Notes: generated from the letters alone by a model not told the origin. A stretch of 64,000 bases of DNA from CBFHSF01 sp965661055 (GCA_965661055.1 CBFICS010000002.1:1-64000), one strand, 5' to 3'; positions 53,416 through 62,386 are shown, numbered from the stretch's first letter. A program made the numbers and translations.

Positions 53416-54071
53416 TATTGATTTATTAAAAGTTGTTTAGTGACTGCTCTACTGAGTGTTAACTCCCTTTTACCGTTGACCAAAACCTTCATGCTGTAGT
53501 CATAAGGGAAAATTTCTAACACCATAATTTGAGTCCCGAGTACTAATTTCTGTGCTTCTAAATAATTTAAGAATTCTGTACTTGTATCTCTCACTCCCAC
53601 CAAAACACCTCCTTGTTCGGGCTCAAGTCCGTGCAATTCTTCCCGTTTATACTCCGGAAAAACCCCCTCTTGATTGGGAATTGGATCTCCATGTGGGTCA
53701 AACTGTGGATATTTTAAAAATCTTTCCAACCGATTGGTCAACTCAACCGACTGAATGTGCTCCAGCTGCTCTGCAATTTCATGAACCTCATCCCACTTAA
53801 AGTCTAGGTGGTCTACCAAAAAGACTTCCCAAAGTCTGTGCTTTCTAATGACTTTTACAGCTACCTTCTCTCCTTTATCTGTCAATGAAGCCCCTTGATA
53901 TTTCACATAGCTTACTAGCCCCTTTTCAGATAGCTTTCTCAACATATCGGTGGCAGAGGATGCCTTGGTTGATAGTCTTTCTGCAATGGCATTGGTGCTA
54001 ACCCCTTTGCCCGCATTTTTAGATAAAAAGTAAATCGCTTTTAAATAATTCTCCTCAGAAAGTGAATACAT
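53415..54071 (-). CDS. DtxR/MntR family metal-dependent transcriptional regulator
   Basis: 218 residues from the ATG at 54071. The upstream in-frame extension to 54110 covers the promoter and is rejected. Winged helix-turn-helix (YLKAIYFLSK, KASSATDMLRKLSEKGLVSY), dimerisation domain with metal ligands (RKHRLWEVFL, EVHEIAEQLEHIQ), and an SH3-like FeoA domain at the C-terminus are present. It likely represses metal uptake when Fe or Mn is plentiful. It is the first gene of an operon with the ZIP transporter and divergent from the TonB receptor. Confidence 0.95.
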   Translation of the reverse strand: MYSLSEENYLKAIYFLSKNAGKGVSTNAIAERLSTKASSATDMLRKLSEKGLVSYVKYQGASLTDKGEKVAVKVIRKHRLWEVFLVDHLDFKWDEVHEIAEQLEHIQSVELTNRLERFLKYPQFDPHGDPIPNQEGVFPEYKREELHGLEPEQGGVLVGVRDTSTEFLNYLEAQKLVLGTQIMVLEIFPYDYSMKVLVNGKRELTLSRAVTKQLLINQ

Positions 54072-54087
54072 ATGGTTTTTCTTTGTG

Positions 54088-54116
54088 CAAAAATATAAAA
54101 TTATACACACCTACAA
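54088..54116 (-). promoter_or_regulatory. Promoter of the dtxR-ZIP operon
   Basis: On the minus strand TTG (54114-54116), 18 nt, then TATTTTTG (54088-54095): a full Bacteroidota -33/-7 promoter, 16 nt before the ATG. Confidence 0.65.
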
Positions 54117-54120
54117 TATT

Positions 54121-54140
54121 TTTTTAGTTGTGTCTAAAAA
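54121..54140. promoter_or_regulatory. 20-bp palindrome, candidate operator for the DtxR-family regulator
   Basis: Perfect 7-bp arms TTTTTAG and CTAAAAA around TTGTGT. It overlaps the presumed -33 TTG of the TonB receptor promoter and lies just upstream of the dtxR promoter. Size and symmetry fit DtxR-family operators. Binding is inferred. Confidence 0.55.
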
Positions 54141-54154
54141 TTATTTTACCTTTG
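54128..54154 (+). promoter_or_regulatory. Promoter of the TonB-dependent receptor (leaderless arrangement)
   Basis: TTG (54128-54130), 16 nt, TACCTTTG (54147-54154), then only 4 nt before the ATG at 54159. Confidence 0.6.
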
Positions 54155-54158
54155 CCAA

Positions 54159-56405
54159 ATGAAGTATTGGTTTTTAACCTTATTATTTCCTTTAGCTTCT
54201 TGGGGTCAAGAGGTTACCGGTGTGGTTTTAGATTCAGAGAGCCCTATACCTTCTGCCCTTGTCTCAATCGAAGAGTCTGGAGTAGAGGTTTTGACGGATC
54301 AAAATGGAAAATTTACTATTAAAGGAATAGAAGGCAAAAACACGTTGAAAGTGCAATCTCTGGGGATGCTTACCTATCTTAACGTCATTACCTTAAAATC
54401 AAACCAGTCCAAAATATTTTCTATCACGTTAAAAACTGATTTTTTAAACCTTGAGCAGGTTGTGGTAACCGGGACTCGAACCGAAACCAAAAAATCTGAT
54501 TTACCCGTAGCGCTGACGGTCCTTTCAAGAAGCACATTTGCAGAAACGGGTTCAAATAACTTAAGCGAAGGATTGTGCTTTCAACCCGGATTGAGAACCG
54601 AGGTTGACTGCCAAACCTGCAACTATTCACAACTTAGAATGAATGGACTTGGAGGAGCCTACAGCCAAATTCTTTTTGACTCAAAGCCCTTATTTAGTTC
54701 AATGGCTGGTTTGTACGGATTAGAGCAGCTGCCAGAATCAATGATTGAACAAGTGGAGGTGGTTCGAGGAGCTGGATCGGTTTTGTATGGAGCCAACGCC
54801 ATTGGGGGAACCGTAAATATTATTACGAGAAAGCCTGAAGAAAAAGGTGCCAATGTATCCTGGCAATCAAGCGTTATTGGCGGAGCATCATATGACCATA
54901 GACTGTCAGGAAATTTTAGCGGCCTAAACAAGTCTGGAACCACTACGTGGGTAGGGCTTTTGAATTACAGCAAAAGAACTCCTTATGACGCAAACAACGA
55001 TGGGTTCTCTGAGCTCCCCGCAACAGAATCTGTTTCGGCAGCGATTAATGGTTTTTATGTAAAGAACAATTGGACCGTAAAGTTTCAATCCATGGGACTT
55101 TGGGAGGACAGACGAGGAGGTGATCAGTTTAATCTAATGCCTCATTTGGCGGAGCAATCAGAGTGGAGAGACACGAAATTAGGAGTAGCAAGTGCAGATA
55201 TTGGCTTTTATATTAGTCCGAGGTCTGACATTCAATTTTATGGGGGAACCCAGGTAATTGACAGAAAACACTATACAGGTCTAGAGGGGTCACCTGGCTA
55301 CGGAACCACAAATGACGTAACGATAGCTGCGGGAGCGCAACTCAATCAAAAGTTTTTTGAAAAATACATTAACCAATCAGAAATAAACATTGGGTACGAC
55401 CTTAAATTTCAGGACCTAAAAGACGAAATTCCAGGGTATTACTACCTAATTGATCAAACAACCGATCTCCATGGAATTTTTGCCCAATGGAGCGGTAACT
55501 TCCATAAAAAATGGTACTTCAATTTAGGATTTCGAGCATCAGCTCACCCCCTTGTGAATCACGTTATCAGTACGCCGAGGTTTTCATCTATGTACAAATT
55601 AACCGATTACCAAAACCTAAAAGCTAGCTGGGGAATGGGCTTTAGACCTCCGCAAGCCTTTGACACAGACCTTCACATAGCATTTTCTGGCGGAGGGTTT
55701 TCAAGGGTGTTTATTGATCCTCAACTAAAAGAAGAAACCAGTCAAACCTATCAAATCAGTTACGAGTTTGATAAACCCAGTGAAAATCATATCTGGGGAT
55801 TTACCGTAAATACCTTCTACACCCAACTTAAAAATCCATTTCAATATGAAGAAATCCCCGATTCTACCTCGGCAAACAGAAACTTGCAAAAGGTAAACGG
55901 AGATTTTTCTACTGTTTATGGAGTCACCTTAGAGGGAAGGTTTAATTATAGGGAAAAATGGCAGTTTGAGTTAGGCTACACCTTACAAGCTGCCGAGCAA
56001 AACAGTCCATCACAATGGTCTGAAAACCTTGAAGCGGTTTCACGCTTTACAAGAACTCCAAATCAATATGGCTACTATTCGCTTTCGGGAAAACTTTTTA
56101 ATAGCTGGAGAATTTCACTATCTGGAACCCTTACAGGACCCATGCTTGTTCCTCACTATGCAGGAGCTCCAGAGCAGGTTTTAGATGAGCTATTTGAATC
56201 TCCTTGGTTCTTTGATCAAAATATTATCTTATCAAAGTCCTTTGAGTTGAACAAGAAGAAAAGCCTATTGGCAGAAGTAGGTGTCAAAAACACGTTTAAC
56301 CAGTATCAAAATGACTTTGATTCTGGCCCCTATAGAGACAGTAATTACGTTTATGGTCCTGCGAGACCAAGAACCTTCTTCACGAAAGTTAGCCTTAGCT
56401 TTTAG
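54159..56405 (+). CDS. TonB-dependent outer-membrane receptor
   Basis: 748 residues. Signal peptide MKYWFLTLLFPLASWGQ, then a carboxypeptidase-regulatory-like domain (about residues 18-95). The plug domain begins near VVVTGTRTETKKSDLPVALT and holds CQTCNYSQLRMNGL and GAGSVLYGANAIGGTVNIITRKP. A 22-strand-type barrel ends FTKVSLSF. The plug CQTCNYSQLRMNG segment resembles receptors for metal complexes, but the ligand is not certain. It is divergent from the dtxR-ZIP operon and shares its palindrome, which supports a metal or metallophore role. Confidence 0.93.
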   Translation: MKYWFLTLLFPLASWGQEVTGVVLDSESPIPSALVSIEESGVEVLTDQNGKFTIKGIEGKNTLKVQSLGMLTYLNVITLKSNQSKIFSITLKTDFLNLEQVVVTGTRTETKKSDLPVALTVLSRSTFAETGSNNLSEGLCFQPGLRTEVDCQTCNYSQLRMNGLGGAYSQILFDSKPLFSSMAGLYGLEQLPESMIEQVEVVRGAGSVLYGANAIGGTVNIITRKPEEKGANVSWQSSVIGGASYDHRLSGNFSGLNKSGTTTWVGLLNYSKRTPYDANNDGFSELPATESVSAAINGFYVKNNWTVKFQSMGLWEDRRGGDQFNLMPHLAEQSEWRDTKLGVASADIGFYISPRSDIQFYGGTQVIDRKHYTGLEGSPGYGTTNDVTIAAGAQLNQKFFEKYINQSEINIGYDLKFQDLKDEIPGYYYLIDQTTDLHGIFAQWSGNFHKKWYFNLGFRASAHPLVNHVISTPRFSSMYKLTDYQNLKASWGMGFRPPQAFDTDLHIAFSGGGFSRVFIDPQLKEETSQTYQISYEFDKPSENHIWGFTVNTFYTQLKNPFQYEEIPDSTSANRNLQKVNGDFSTVYGVTLEGRFNYREKWQFELGYTLQAAEQNSPSQWSENLEAVSRFTRTPNQYGYYSLSGKLFNSWRISLSGTLTGPMLVPHYAGAPEQVLDELFESPWFFDQNIILSKSFELNKKKSLLAEVGVKNTFNQYQNDFDSGPYRDSNYVYGPARPRTFFTKVSLSF

Positions 56406-56487
56406 GTTGAAAAAAGAACAAATGCAACAGGTAGACTTGTGTACTATTCAAAAAATCAAAACCCTCTCGCAGTTAGATGGTTCTACC

Positions 56488-56495
56488 TACTTTTG
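56488..56495 (+). promoter_or_regulatory. -7 element before the T9SS remnant
   Basis: TACTTTTG, 6 nt upstream of the ATG at 56502. Confidence 0.4.
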
Positions 56496-56501
56496 TAATG
56501 C

Positions 56502-56977
56502 ATGAAAAAGCTATTCTTAACATTCGGGCTATTATTATTTACTATTACTGGGTTTGCTGCCAATAGAACATTGACTACTTCTTGCACGACAAGAAACAAC
56601 TTACCATTACTGATTTAAATGCCAATCCTGTGTATTCATTTAATCACGACACTGCAGAAGCAGAAGGTAGGTTTGAGTTACTTTTAATCAGCAAGACCTA
56701 CGGGGTAGATGAATCTGCCGCTGCTGGGGCTATACCGTTTAATTTATTTGTAAAAGACAAAACGGTAAACCTTGATTTTCTTGAAAATGACCTAGGAATT
56801 GCCAGCGCACGAGTGTACAATTTAGCGGGTCAAGAAATTTACAAGAACAGAAGACACGACACGAAAAATCCCCTGTCATTTCAGTTAAAAAGCGTCCGTT
56901 CTGAAGTGGGCATCTACGTCTTAGCGCTTACTACAAAAGACGGAAAAAACTACTACTACCAAAAATTCATTTATTAA
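56502..56977 (+). pseudogene. Remnant of a T9SS-type secreted protein (signal peptide plus C-terminal piece, out of frame)
   Basis: The ATG at 56502 opens a clear signal peptide (MKKLFLTFGLLLFTITGFAA) that runs out of frame after NRTLTTSC and stops. A second frame from about 56562 encodes NIDYFLHDKKQLTITDLNAN and then GRFELLL. The end, VYNLAGQEIYKN through GKNYYYQKFIY, resembles the segment before, and the sorting domain of, type IX secreted proteins. A single-base shift would join both into about 157 residues. Either a small frameshifted gene or, more likely, the leftover of a large secreted protein after internal deletion. The TonB receptor gene lies just upstream. Confidence 0.65.
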
Positions 56978-57002
56978 TTTACACCCCTCAAACCCTGAGG
57001 TA

Positions 57003-57362
57003 ATGCGAATTGATAAATTTTTGTGGAGCGTACGTTTATTCAAAACCCGCAGTCTGGCTACAGAGGCTGTAAAAGCAGGTAAAGTATCACTCAACGATCA
57101 ATTGGTAAAACCGAGCAAAGAAGTGTTGGTGGGTCAAGAAGTGTGGTTAAAAAAGCACGGATATTCAGAAGCCTATAAGGTACTTGACATTCCAAAATCA
57201 AGGGTAGGCCCTAAACTAGTTTCTGGTTTTATAGAAGACGTAACTCCTCCTGCGGAAGCAGAAAAAAGAGAATTTTTGTCATTGGCTAAGAACTTAACTC
57301 GCCAAAAAGGACTTGGTAGACCCACCAAAAAAGATCGAAGAGATTTAGACAATTTGCTTTAA
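57003..57362 (+). CDS. S4-domain RNA-binding protein, Hsp15-like
   Basis: 119 residues with an S4 RNA-binding domain at the N-terminus (MRIDKFLWSVRLFKTRSLAT, then VKAGKVSLND, VKPSKEV). A basic C-terminal tail (GLGRPTKKDRRDL) is typical of the Hsp15 group. Hsp15 recovers 50S subunits with stalled nascent chains after heat stress. Convergent with, and overlapping by 4 bp, the TPR kinase gene. Confidence 0.93.
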   Translation: MRIDKFLWSVRLFKTRSLATEAVKAGKVSLNDQLVKPSKEVLVGQEVWLKKHGYSEAYKVLDIPKSRVGPKLVSGFIEDVTPPAEAEKREFLSLAKNLTRQKGLGRPTKKDRRDLDNLL

Positions 57363-59356
57363 GACAAAGGCCAAGTGATGTAAAAAGTTGTGCCTTTTCC
57401 CTTTTCACTTTCTACCCTGATATCGCCGTGATGCAGCTGCGCAATTCTCAATGACAACGTCAGCCCTAACCCCGTGCCTTGACGATTTGTTGAGTTTGAG
57501 TCACCAACCCTTGTGTAGGCTTGAAACAACCTTGAGAGATCTTCTTTAGACATTCCTATACCGGTATCAGAAATACTCATTACCACATTTTCTGATTCAA
57601 TCCAAGAATTAATGGTAATTGACCCTTTGTCACAGTATTTAATTGCGTTACTCACAAAGTTGCTCGCCAACATTTGGAAAAGGTCAGGATCAGCCAATAT
57701 GGCTACTTCTTTAGAACAATTATTTTGTAGAGACAGCTCCTTTTCTGATGCCATTGATTGAAATAATTCAAGGGCTTTGGCCCAAGAATCATAGACCCAA
57801 ATGGTTTTTAAATCAAGGGCTACCTTACCTGATTCTATTCTAGCAAAGTCAAGAACTTTATTGATCATTTCAAGAAGTTGATAACCCGCATCAAGAATCA
57901 TTTGATTGTTTTCATGAACCATTTTTGAGTCCGTCTCATCTTGATTCAACATGGCCAGTGAAATAATACCCCCCAATGGAGTTCTTATTTCATGAGACAT
58001 ATAAGAAAGAATTTGACTTCGTTCTTCGGCTTCCTTAACCACTTCTGCATGATTTTCTTCTAAGGTCTCATGCAGCTCATTGAGCTTGTCCTTTTGCCTT
58101 CTTAATCGAATACCCACGTACACCAAAACGAGAGCAAGGAGAGTCATGATGCAGCCCACTAAAAACAAGAACTTAATGGTTTGCTCGTCAATTTCATTTT
58201 CTCTTTTCAGCGCTTCCAATTCGTTTTTTGCTAAGGCCGATTCCATTTCAGCCTCCATCTTTCCGATTTCTCTCCCTCTATCTATATTGTAAAGACTGTC
58301 CCGCAGGCTTAAAAACTCTTTATATTCCTTAGTTACAGCTTTATAGTCTTTTAAATATTCAAGAACCTCCAATTTCTTTTCTAATAACTCAATCTGAAAG
58401 CTAAGAGACCCAATGCCTTCAGATAAGGCTTCTGCCTTATCAATGTATACCTTGCCACGTTGATAATCTTTAATTGCAACGGCCCAATCTACAAGGTTTA
58501 AATAGCATTTCGCGAGTCCGTATTCGTCTTGGTACTTTGCTCTGGTTTGTATGGCTTTATCAATAAGGTCCTTGCCACGGCTCAATTCTCCCTCTTTCAC
58601 ATAAAGAAGGCCAAGATTATTTAGCACATTAGAAAACCCTCTGGGGTCAACAGTTGAGTCCCTAAAAGAAAGGCTTAATTCAAAATAAAACCTTGCAGAA
58701 TCTCTTTGATGCAAATCATTAAAGGCAAGTCCTATGTTATTATAAGATCCCGCAAACTGCAGCGTATCCTTTAATTGAACATGCATTGCAGCCGCTTTTT
58801 TTCCGGCTTCTATTGCTCTTTTAAACTCTTTTTGTTCTCTGTACAAGGCCGACAAATTGTTATATCCAACGGCAGCCCCTTTGGTGTTTTTATTCTCATT
58901 GTGAATTGCAATAGCTTTAGAAGTATACTCCGCGGCCTCAACCCCATAACCCCAACGTTGGTACATTACTCCCAAGGCATTGTACAAAGAAGGCAACAAA
59001 ATCTCTTTATGCTCAAAGGGAGAAGCTTCTGCATACTTCACCGATTTTTCTAATTGAGAAACGGCAGAATCAAATTTTGCATCAAAATAATAAGTATAAC
59101 CCTTGAGTTGGTGGTGAATAATTTTATTCTTTGGACTGTAAAATTCGAAACCTTCGTTATAGTACTTAGCGAGCAAGTATTTAGCGGTATCAGGATTTGT
59201 ACGCATGTACATCCTAACCAGCTCAAATTGAAATCCGATTTTTTCTGGATAGCCATAAGTCTGAATACTGTCTAAAATTTGTTCTTTAGACAGCGTTTGT
59301 TGACCCAGCAATGGAAAGGCAAAAAACAACGAAAATATGACTACTAGCTTTTTCAA
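57359..59356 (-). CDS. TPR-repeat sensor histidine kinase
   Basis: 665 residues with a signal peptide (KKLVVIFSLFFAFPLLGQ). About seven tetratricopeptide repeats cover residues 60-340 (for example LNNLGLLYVKEGELSRGKDL). A coiled coil and one membrane helix (FLFLVGCIMTLLALVLVYVG, about 395-415) come next. The kinase core has H-box SYMSHEIRTPLGGI, N-box NFVSNAIKY, DTGIGMS and RQGTGLGLTLS. No receiver is attached and no response regulator is adjacent. It starts with TTG, overlapping the upstream TGA by 4 bp (TTGA), the only start available after an in-frame stop four codons earlier. Confidence 0.93.
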   Translation of the reverse strand: MKKLVVIFSLFFAFPLLGQQTLSKEQILDSIQTYGYPEKIGFQFELVRMYMRTNPDTAKYLLAKYYNEGFEFYSPKNKIIHHQLKGYTYYFDAKFDSAVSQLEKSVKYAEASPFEHKEILLPSLYNALGVMYQRWGYGVEAAEYTSKAIAIHNENKNTKGAAVGYNNLSALYREQKEFKRAIEAGKKAAAMHVQLKDTLQFAGSYNNIGLAFNDLHQRDSARFYFELSLSFRDSTVDPRGFSNVLNNLGLLYVKEGELSRGKDLIDKAIQTRAKYQDEYGLAKCYLNLVDWAVAIKDYQRGKVYIDKAEALSEGIGSLSFQIELLEKKLEVLEYLKDYKAVTKEYKEFLSLRDSLYNIDRGREIGKMEAEMESALAKNELEALKRENEIDEQTIKFLFLVGCIMTLLALVLVYVGIRLRRQKDKLNELHETLEENHAEVVKEAEERSQILSYMSHEIRTPLGGIISLAMLNQDETDSKMVHENNQMILDAGYQLLEMINKVLDFARIESGKVALDLKTIWVYDSWAKALELFQSMASEKELSLQNNCSKEVAILADPDLFQMLASNFVSNAIKYCDKGSITINSWIESENVVMSISDTGIGMSKEDLSRLFQAYTRVGDSNSTNRQGTGLGLTLSLRIAQLHHGDIRVESEKGKGTTFYITWPLS

Positions 59357-60024
59357 AAACCTAGTTGGTTAAAGGCATTTAACAATTGATTGGTGGTGAA
59401 TTCATGCAGGCCTTGGTACGTATTTGAATGTACCACAACTCCCGCCGATTCTAGTTCTAATATAAGGTCTTTTGCTTTATCAAGCGGTATAAACTCGTCA
59501 TTATCTCCAAAAAAAGCATGAAAAGCGATATGATTTAGTTTTTCAGCATTGACATTCCAGTCAATATCTGACGGAAAAGTTCCTGCCCAAGTAATTAGAC
59601 CCTTTACGGGATATTGAGTTTGACTCACCCATCGACAGGCGGTAGCAACCCCTTGCGAAAATCCGAAAACGATTAAGGGAACATTGGGATCGCAAAAAGT
59701 CCCAACGACTTGATCAAGGTATTTCTCATAATCAGCAATATCTTGTAGTCTTGCTTCGCGCGTCATCCAGCTAGCACCGACCCGACCCGAATGTCCACTT
59801 TGGTAAAACCGATGAAACCCCTCTGGGGCAATGACCTTATAGTTTTCTTCGCTTAGTCCAGAAAACTTACGAATAAAGAATTCCACCAATTGACCATAGC
59901 CATGAAGGGCTAATACGTTGGCAACTGGCTTACCACTAGGATTCATAACTCTTACCCTAGCTGTTTTCTCTATAGTGATTAAATGTTCTTCGGTCACTTT
60001 AAAAATTGGGCTTTCTCTTTTCAA
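59353..60024 (-). CDS. Alpha/beta-hydrolase, esterase-like
   Basis: 223-residue cytoplasmic serine hydrolase similar to the phospholipase/carboxylesterase group. Oxyanion strand LALHGYGQL, nucleophile motif GFSQGVATACRW, Asp in GDNDEFIP and His in TYQGLHEFT are in the expected order. The start appears to be TTG at 60024, overlapping the enoyl-CoA hydratase gene by 26 bp. An ATG at 59946 would remove conserved N-terminal residues (VTEEHLITIEKTAR). Substrate unknown. Confidence 0.88.
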   Translation of the reverse strand: MKRESPIFKVTEEHLITIEKTARVRVMNPSGKPVANVLALHGYGQLVEFFIRKFSGLSEENYKVIAPEGFHRFYQSGHSGRVGASWMTREARLQDIADYEKYLDQVVGTFCDPNVPLIVFGFSQGVATACRWVSQTQYPVKGLITWAGTFPSDIDWNVNAEKLNHIAFHAFFGDNDEFIPLDKAKDLILELESAGVVVHSNTYQGLHEFTTNQLLNAFNQLGF

Positions 60025-60766
60025 TAAATGCGGTTGTTCCTTCTAAAAAGTCAGATGTTCCGAAGGCTTCACCAAATGCGGTAATTTCACCTTTAAATCC
60101 TTCACTATAAACACCTGAATTAATAGCCTTAATCGCTGCTGCGTGAGCTTGAGAAGAATTTTTCATAATAGAACCCGCCATTTTTTCTACCGTAGGCATT
60201 AACTCTTCCGCAGAAACCACCTGATTCACCAATCCCAAAGAAGCCGCCTCTTCGGCTTTAATCATTTTAGCGGTGAAAATCATTTCAAATGCCTTGCCTT
60301 TACCTGCTAATTGAGTAAGTCTTTGCGTTCCGCCATATCCTGGAATTAATCCCAAAGAAGTTTCTGGCAACCCTAAAAGAGCATTTTCCGACGCAACTCT
60401 AATATGACATGCCATAGCCAACTCTAAACCTCCGCCTAGAGCGTAACCATTTACCGCTGCAATGACCGGCTTGTTTAGGTTTTCAATAAAGTCAAACAAC
60501 AACTCTTGACCTTTGGCTGCTAATTCAGTGCCTTGTTGCACGTTAAAATCAGCAAATTCTTTGATGTCTGCACCGGCAACAAAAGCCTTCTCACCAGAAC
60601 CCGTAATTACGATTACCCTAACCGCCTCATTCTCTCTTGCATCAGAAAGAGCATTGTGCAATTCTTCAATGGTTTGCTTGTTAAGTGCATTGAGTTGTTT
60701 AGGTCTATTTAAGGTAATAACGTTAACCCCATTGGTAGTTTCTGAAAGAATATATTCGTAAGCCAT
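59999..60766 (-). CDS. Enoyl-CoA hydratase
   Basis: 255-residue crotonase-fold enzyme that hydrates 2-enoyl-CoA in fatty-acid beta-oxidation. Oxyanion-hole segments KAFVAGADIKEF and NGYALGGGLELAMAC are clear. The catalytic Glu pair is in ALGGGLELAMACHIR (Glu) and GLPETSLGLIPGYGGTQRL (Glu). The C-terminus FLEGTTAFIEKRKPNF is standard. First gene of an operon with the esterase and the TPR kinase. A near-match -7 element TACCTTTA lies about 27-34 nt upstream. Confidence 0.95.
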   Translation of the reverse strand: MAYEYILSETTNGVNVITLNRPKQLNALNKQTIEELHNALSDARENEAVRVIVITGSGEKAFVAGADIKEFADFNVQQGTELAAKGQELLFDFIENLNKPVIAAVNGYALGGGLELAMACHIRVASENALLGLPETSLGLIPGYGGTQRLTQLAGKGKAFEMIFTAKMIKAEEAASLGLVNQVVSAEELMPTVEKMAGSIMKNSSQAHAAAIKAINSGVYSEGFKGEITAFGEAFGTSDFLEGTTAFIEKRKPNF

Positions 60767-60820
60767 TATTATTTGGTATTTTCGATTCGTTGGTAAAGGT
60801 AAGAAGTAAACTGAAAAATT

Positions 60821-61714
60821 ATGGCTCTAATGTCAAAAGTCGTACGTTGGGTTCAGGATAAAATTGGGGTGGGTGAAAACCGTGCTCGATTAAATCGCGT
60901 AGAAAAGAAACTTGCTTTGTCATTGGCTTTACAAAGATCTATACTCCCTGAGAAATTAATTTTTCCTGCAGAAACCTTTGAAATGGTTTCTAAATGGCAG
61001 AGAAAATCGCCCAATACGTCTTTAGAAATTCACAAAAACGACATCATGTTTTTGTTTTCTCTACACCACCACTATGGCAACTGGGAAGAGGCCTTAGACG
61101 AGTATTTTACCACGGGGCACGAAATGGCGCAAGCCTTGGCAACAAAAGCCAATGAGCACAGCCAAGACATACAGTCGGTATTAGATTTTGGCTCAGGGTA
61201 CGGCAGGGTTTCAAGGTTTTTTCCTTCGGTCTTTACCCAGGCTAAAGTTTGGGTTTCTGAAGTCAAGCAACAAAGCTTAGACTTTCAGAGAGAGCAATTT
61301 TCTTTCAACACCATTGACCACACAGAAGATCCGTCTAGTTTTAACAACTCTAAAAAATTCGATTTAATATTTGCAGGATCTGTGTTTACGCACCTTCCTG
61401 AAAACCGCTTTATTGAATGGCTGAAGATTTTAATTTCTGGTCTTTCAGATAATGGAATATTGATTTTTTCTTGCCACAACCTGCTAGACTTAAAGGGCCC
61501 AAACAAAGGCCGTTTTTCTTTTATTGAGCATAGTGAAGATCAGGTAATGTCAGAAATCGGCGATAGAATAAAAGACGCCAACAAGTACGGTTCATCGTAT
61601 ATCTCTCATGATTACTTGGCTGAATTAATCAAGCAACAAAATGGAAAAACCCAAGAGGTAATTCGCTTGGGTTTTGGGGGCACACAAGATCTTTGCGTTG
61701 TTAAGAAGGCCTAG
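60821..61714 (+). CDS. Class I SAM-dependent methyltransferase
   Basis: 297 residues. Motif I is SVLDFGSGYGRVSRFF near residue 127, with acidic and downstream motifs FDLIFAGSVFTHLPENRF and GILIFSCHNLL. The fold and motifs are of the Methyltransf_25/11 type acting on small molecules or glycans, but the substrate is not identifiable. The extra 110 N-terminal residues are helical and not recognised. Convergent with the SIMPL gene, overlapping by 4 bp. Confidence 0.9.
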   Translation: MALMSKVVRWVQDKIGVGENRARLNRVEKKLALSLALQRSILPEKLIFPAETFEMVSKWQRKSPNTSLEIHKNDIMFLFSLHHHYGNWEEALDEYFTTGHEMAQALATKANEHSQDIQSVLDFGSGYGRVSRFFPSVFTQAKVWVSEVKQQSLDFQREQFSFNTIDHTEDPSSFNNSKKFDLIFAGSVFTHLPENRFIEWLKILISGLSDNGILIFSCHNLLDLKGPNKGRFSFIEHSEDQVMSEIGDRIKDANKYGSSYISHDYLAELIKQQNGKTQEVIRLGFGGTQDLCVVKKA

Positions 61715-62385
61715 TTTTTAGGCTTTATTTTAAAGGTCACTCTAACTTTTGCACTTATTTCTGCTTTAGCAGGAGCTATAGAAGGACCTCCATTAGATTT
61801 CACAGAGGTCTCATACAAAATAGTGTTTGAGTTATACCCTACCATTGGTATTCTAGTTTCTACGATATCAATGGGCTCACCCACTTCTTGACCGAGGGCT
61901 TCAGCCATTTTTACTGCTTTTTCTTTAGCTGCTTTTAATGCTTCTATTCTCAGTTCATCTTTGAAGTCGTTTGCCTTTGAACTGGTAAACTGAACGTCGT
62001 TCAATTGGTTTACCCCCAGCTTCATCAGCTTCATAACCACCTCGTCATACTTTTCAATTTTCTTTAATCGCAAGGAGATATTCTGTTGAATGACAAACTT
62101 TGTTTTATCATCATTATGCCTATACCGATCAGGCTCTACGCGAATAAGTTCTGTTTGAATTTCGCAAAAGTCATCATCTTCAGATAGCGTTTTTATTATC
62201 AAAGACATTTTATCGCGAACTCCTTTGTAAAGTTCATCAAGGTTTTCACCTTCATCGTAAATTCCCGTTCTAATGACGATCTCATCACTATCAAGGACCT
62301 TAAGCGCAGAGCCTTCTACGGTAATGGTTTGAGAGAACAACCCAAAAGAAGTTACGGTAAACAAGAATAAAAGTAAATTTCTCAT
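61711..62385 (-). CDS. SIMPL domain (DUF541) periplasmic protein
   Basis: 224 residues with signal peptide (ending FGLFSQ). The SIMPL/BP26-like core covers most of the protein, with KLGVNQLNDVQFTSSKANDF, ALKAAKEKAVKMAEALGQ and GEPIDIVETRIPMVG as typical landmarks. The family's function is unclear. It is the second gene of a two-gene operon: it starts 1 bp after the NtrY-like kinase gene. Confidence 0.9.
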   Translation of the reverse strand: MRNLLLFLFTVTSFGLFSQTITVEGSALKVLDSDEIVIRTGIYDEGENLDELYKGVRDKMSLIIKTLSEDDDFCEIQTELIRVEPDRYRHNDDKTKFVIQQNISLRLKKIEKYDEVVMKLMKLGVNQLNDVQFTSSKANDFKDELRIEALKAAKEKAVKMAEALGQEVGEPIDIVETRIPMVGYNSNTILYETSVKSNGGPSIAPAKAEISAKVRVTFKIKPKN

Positions 62386-62386
62386 A

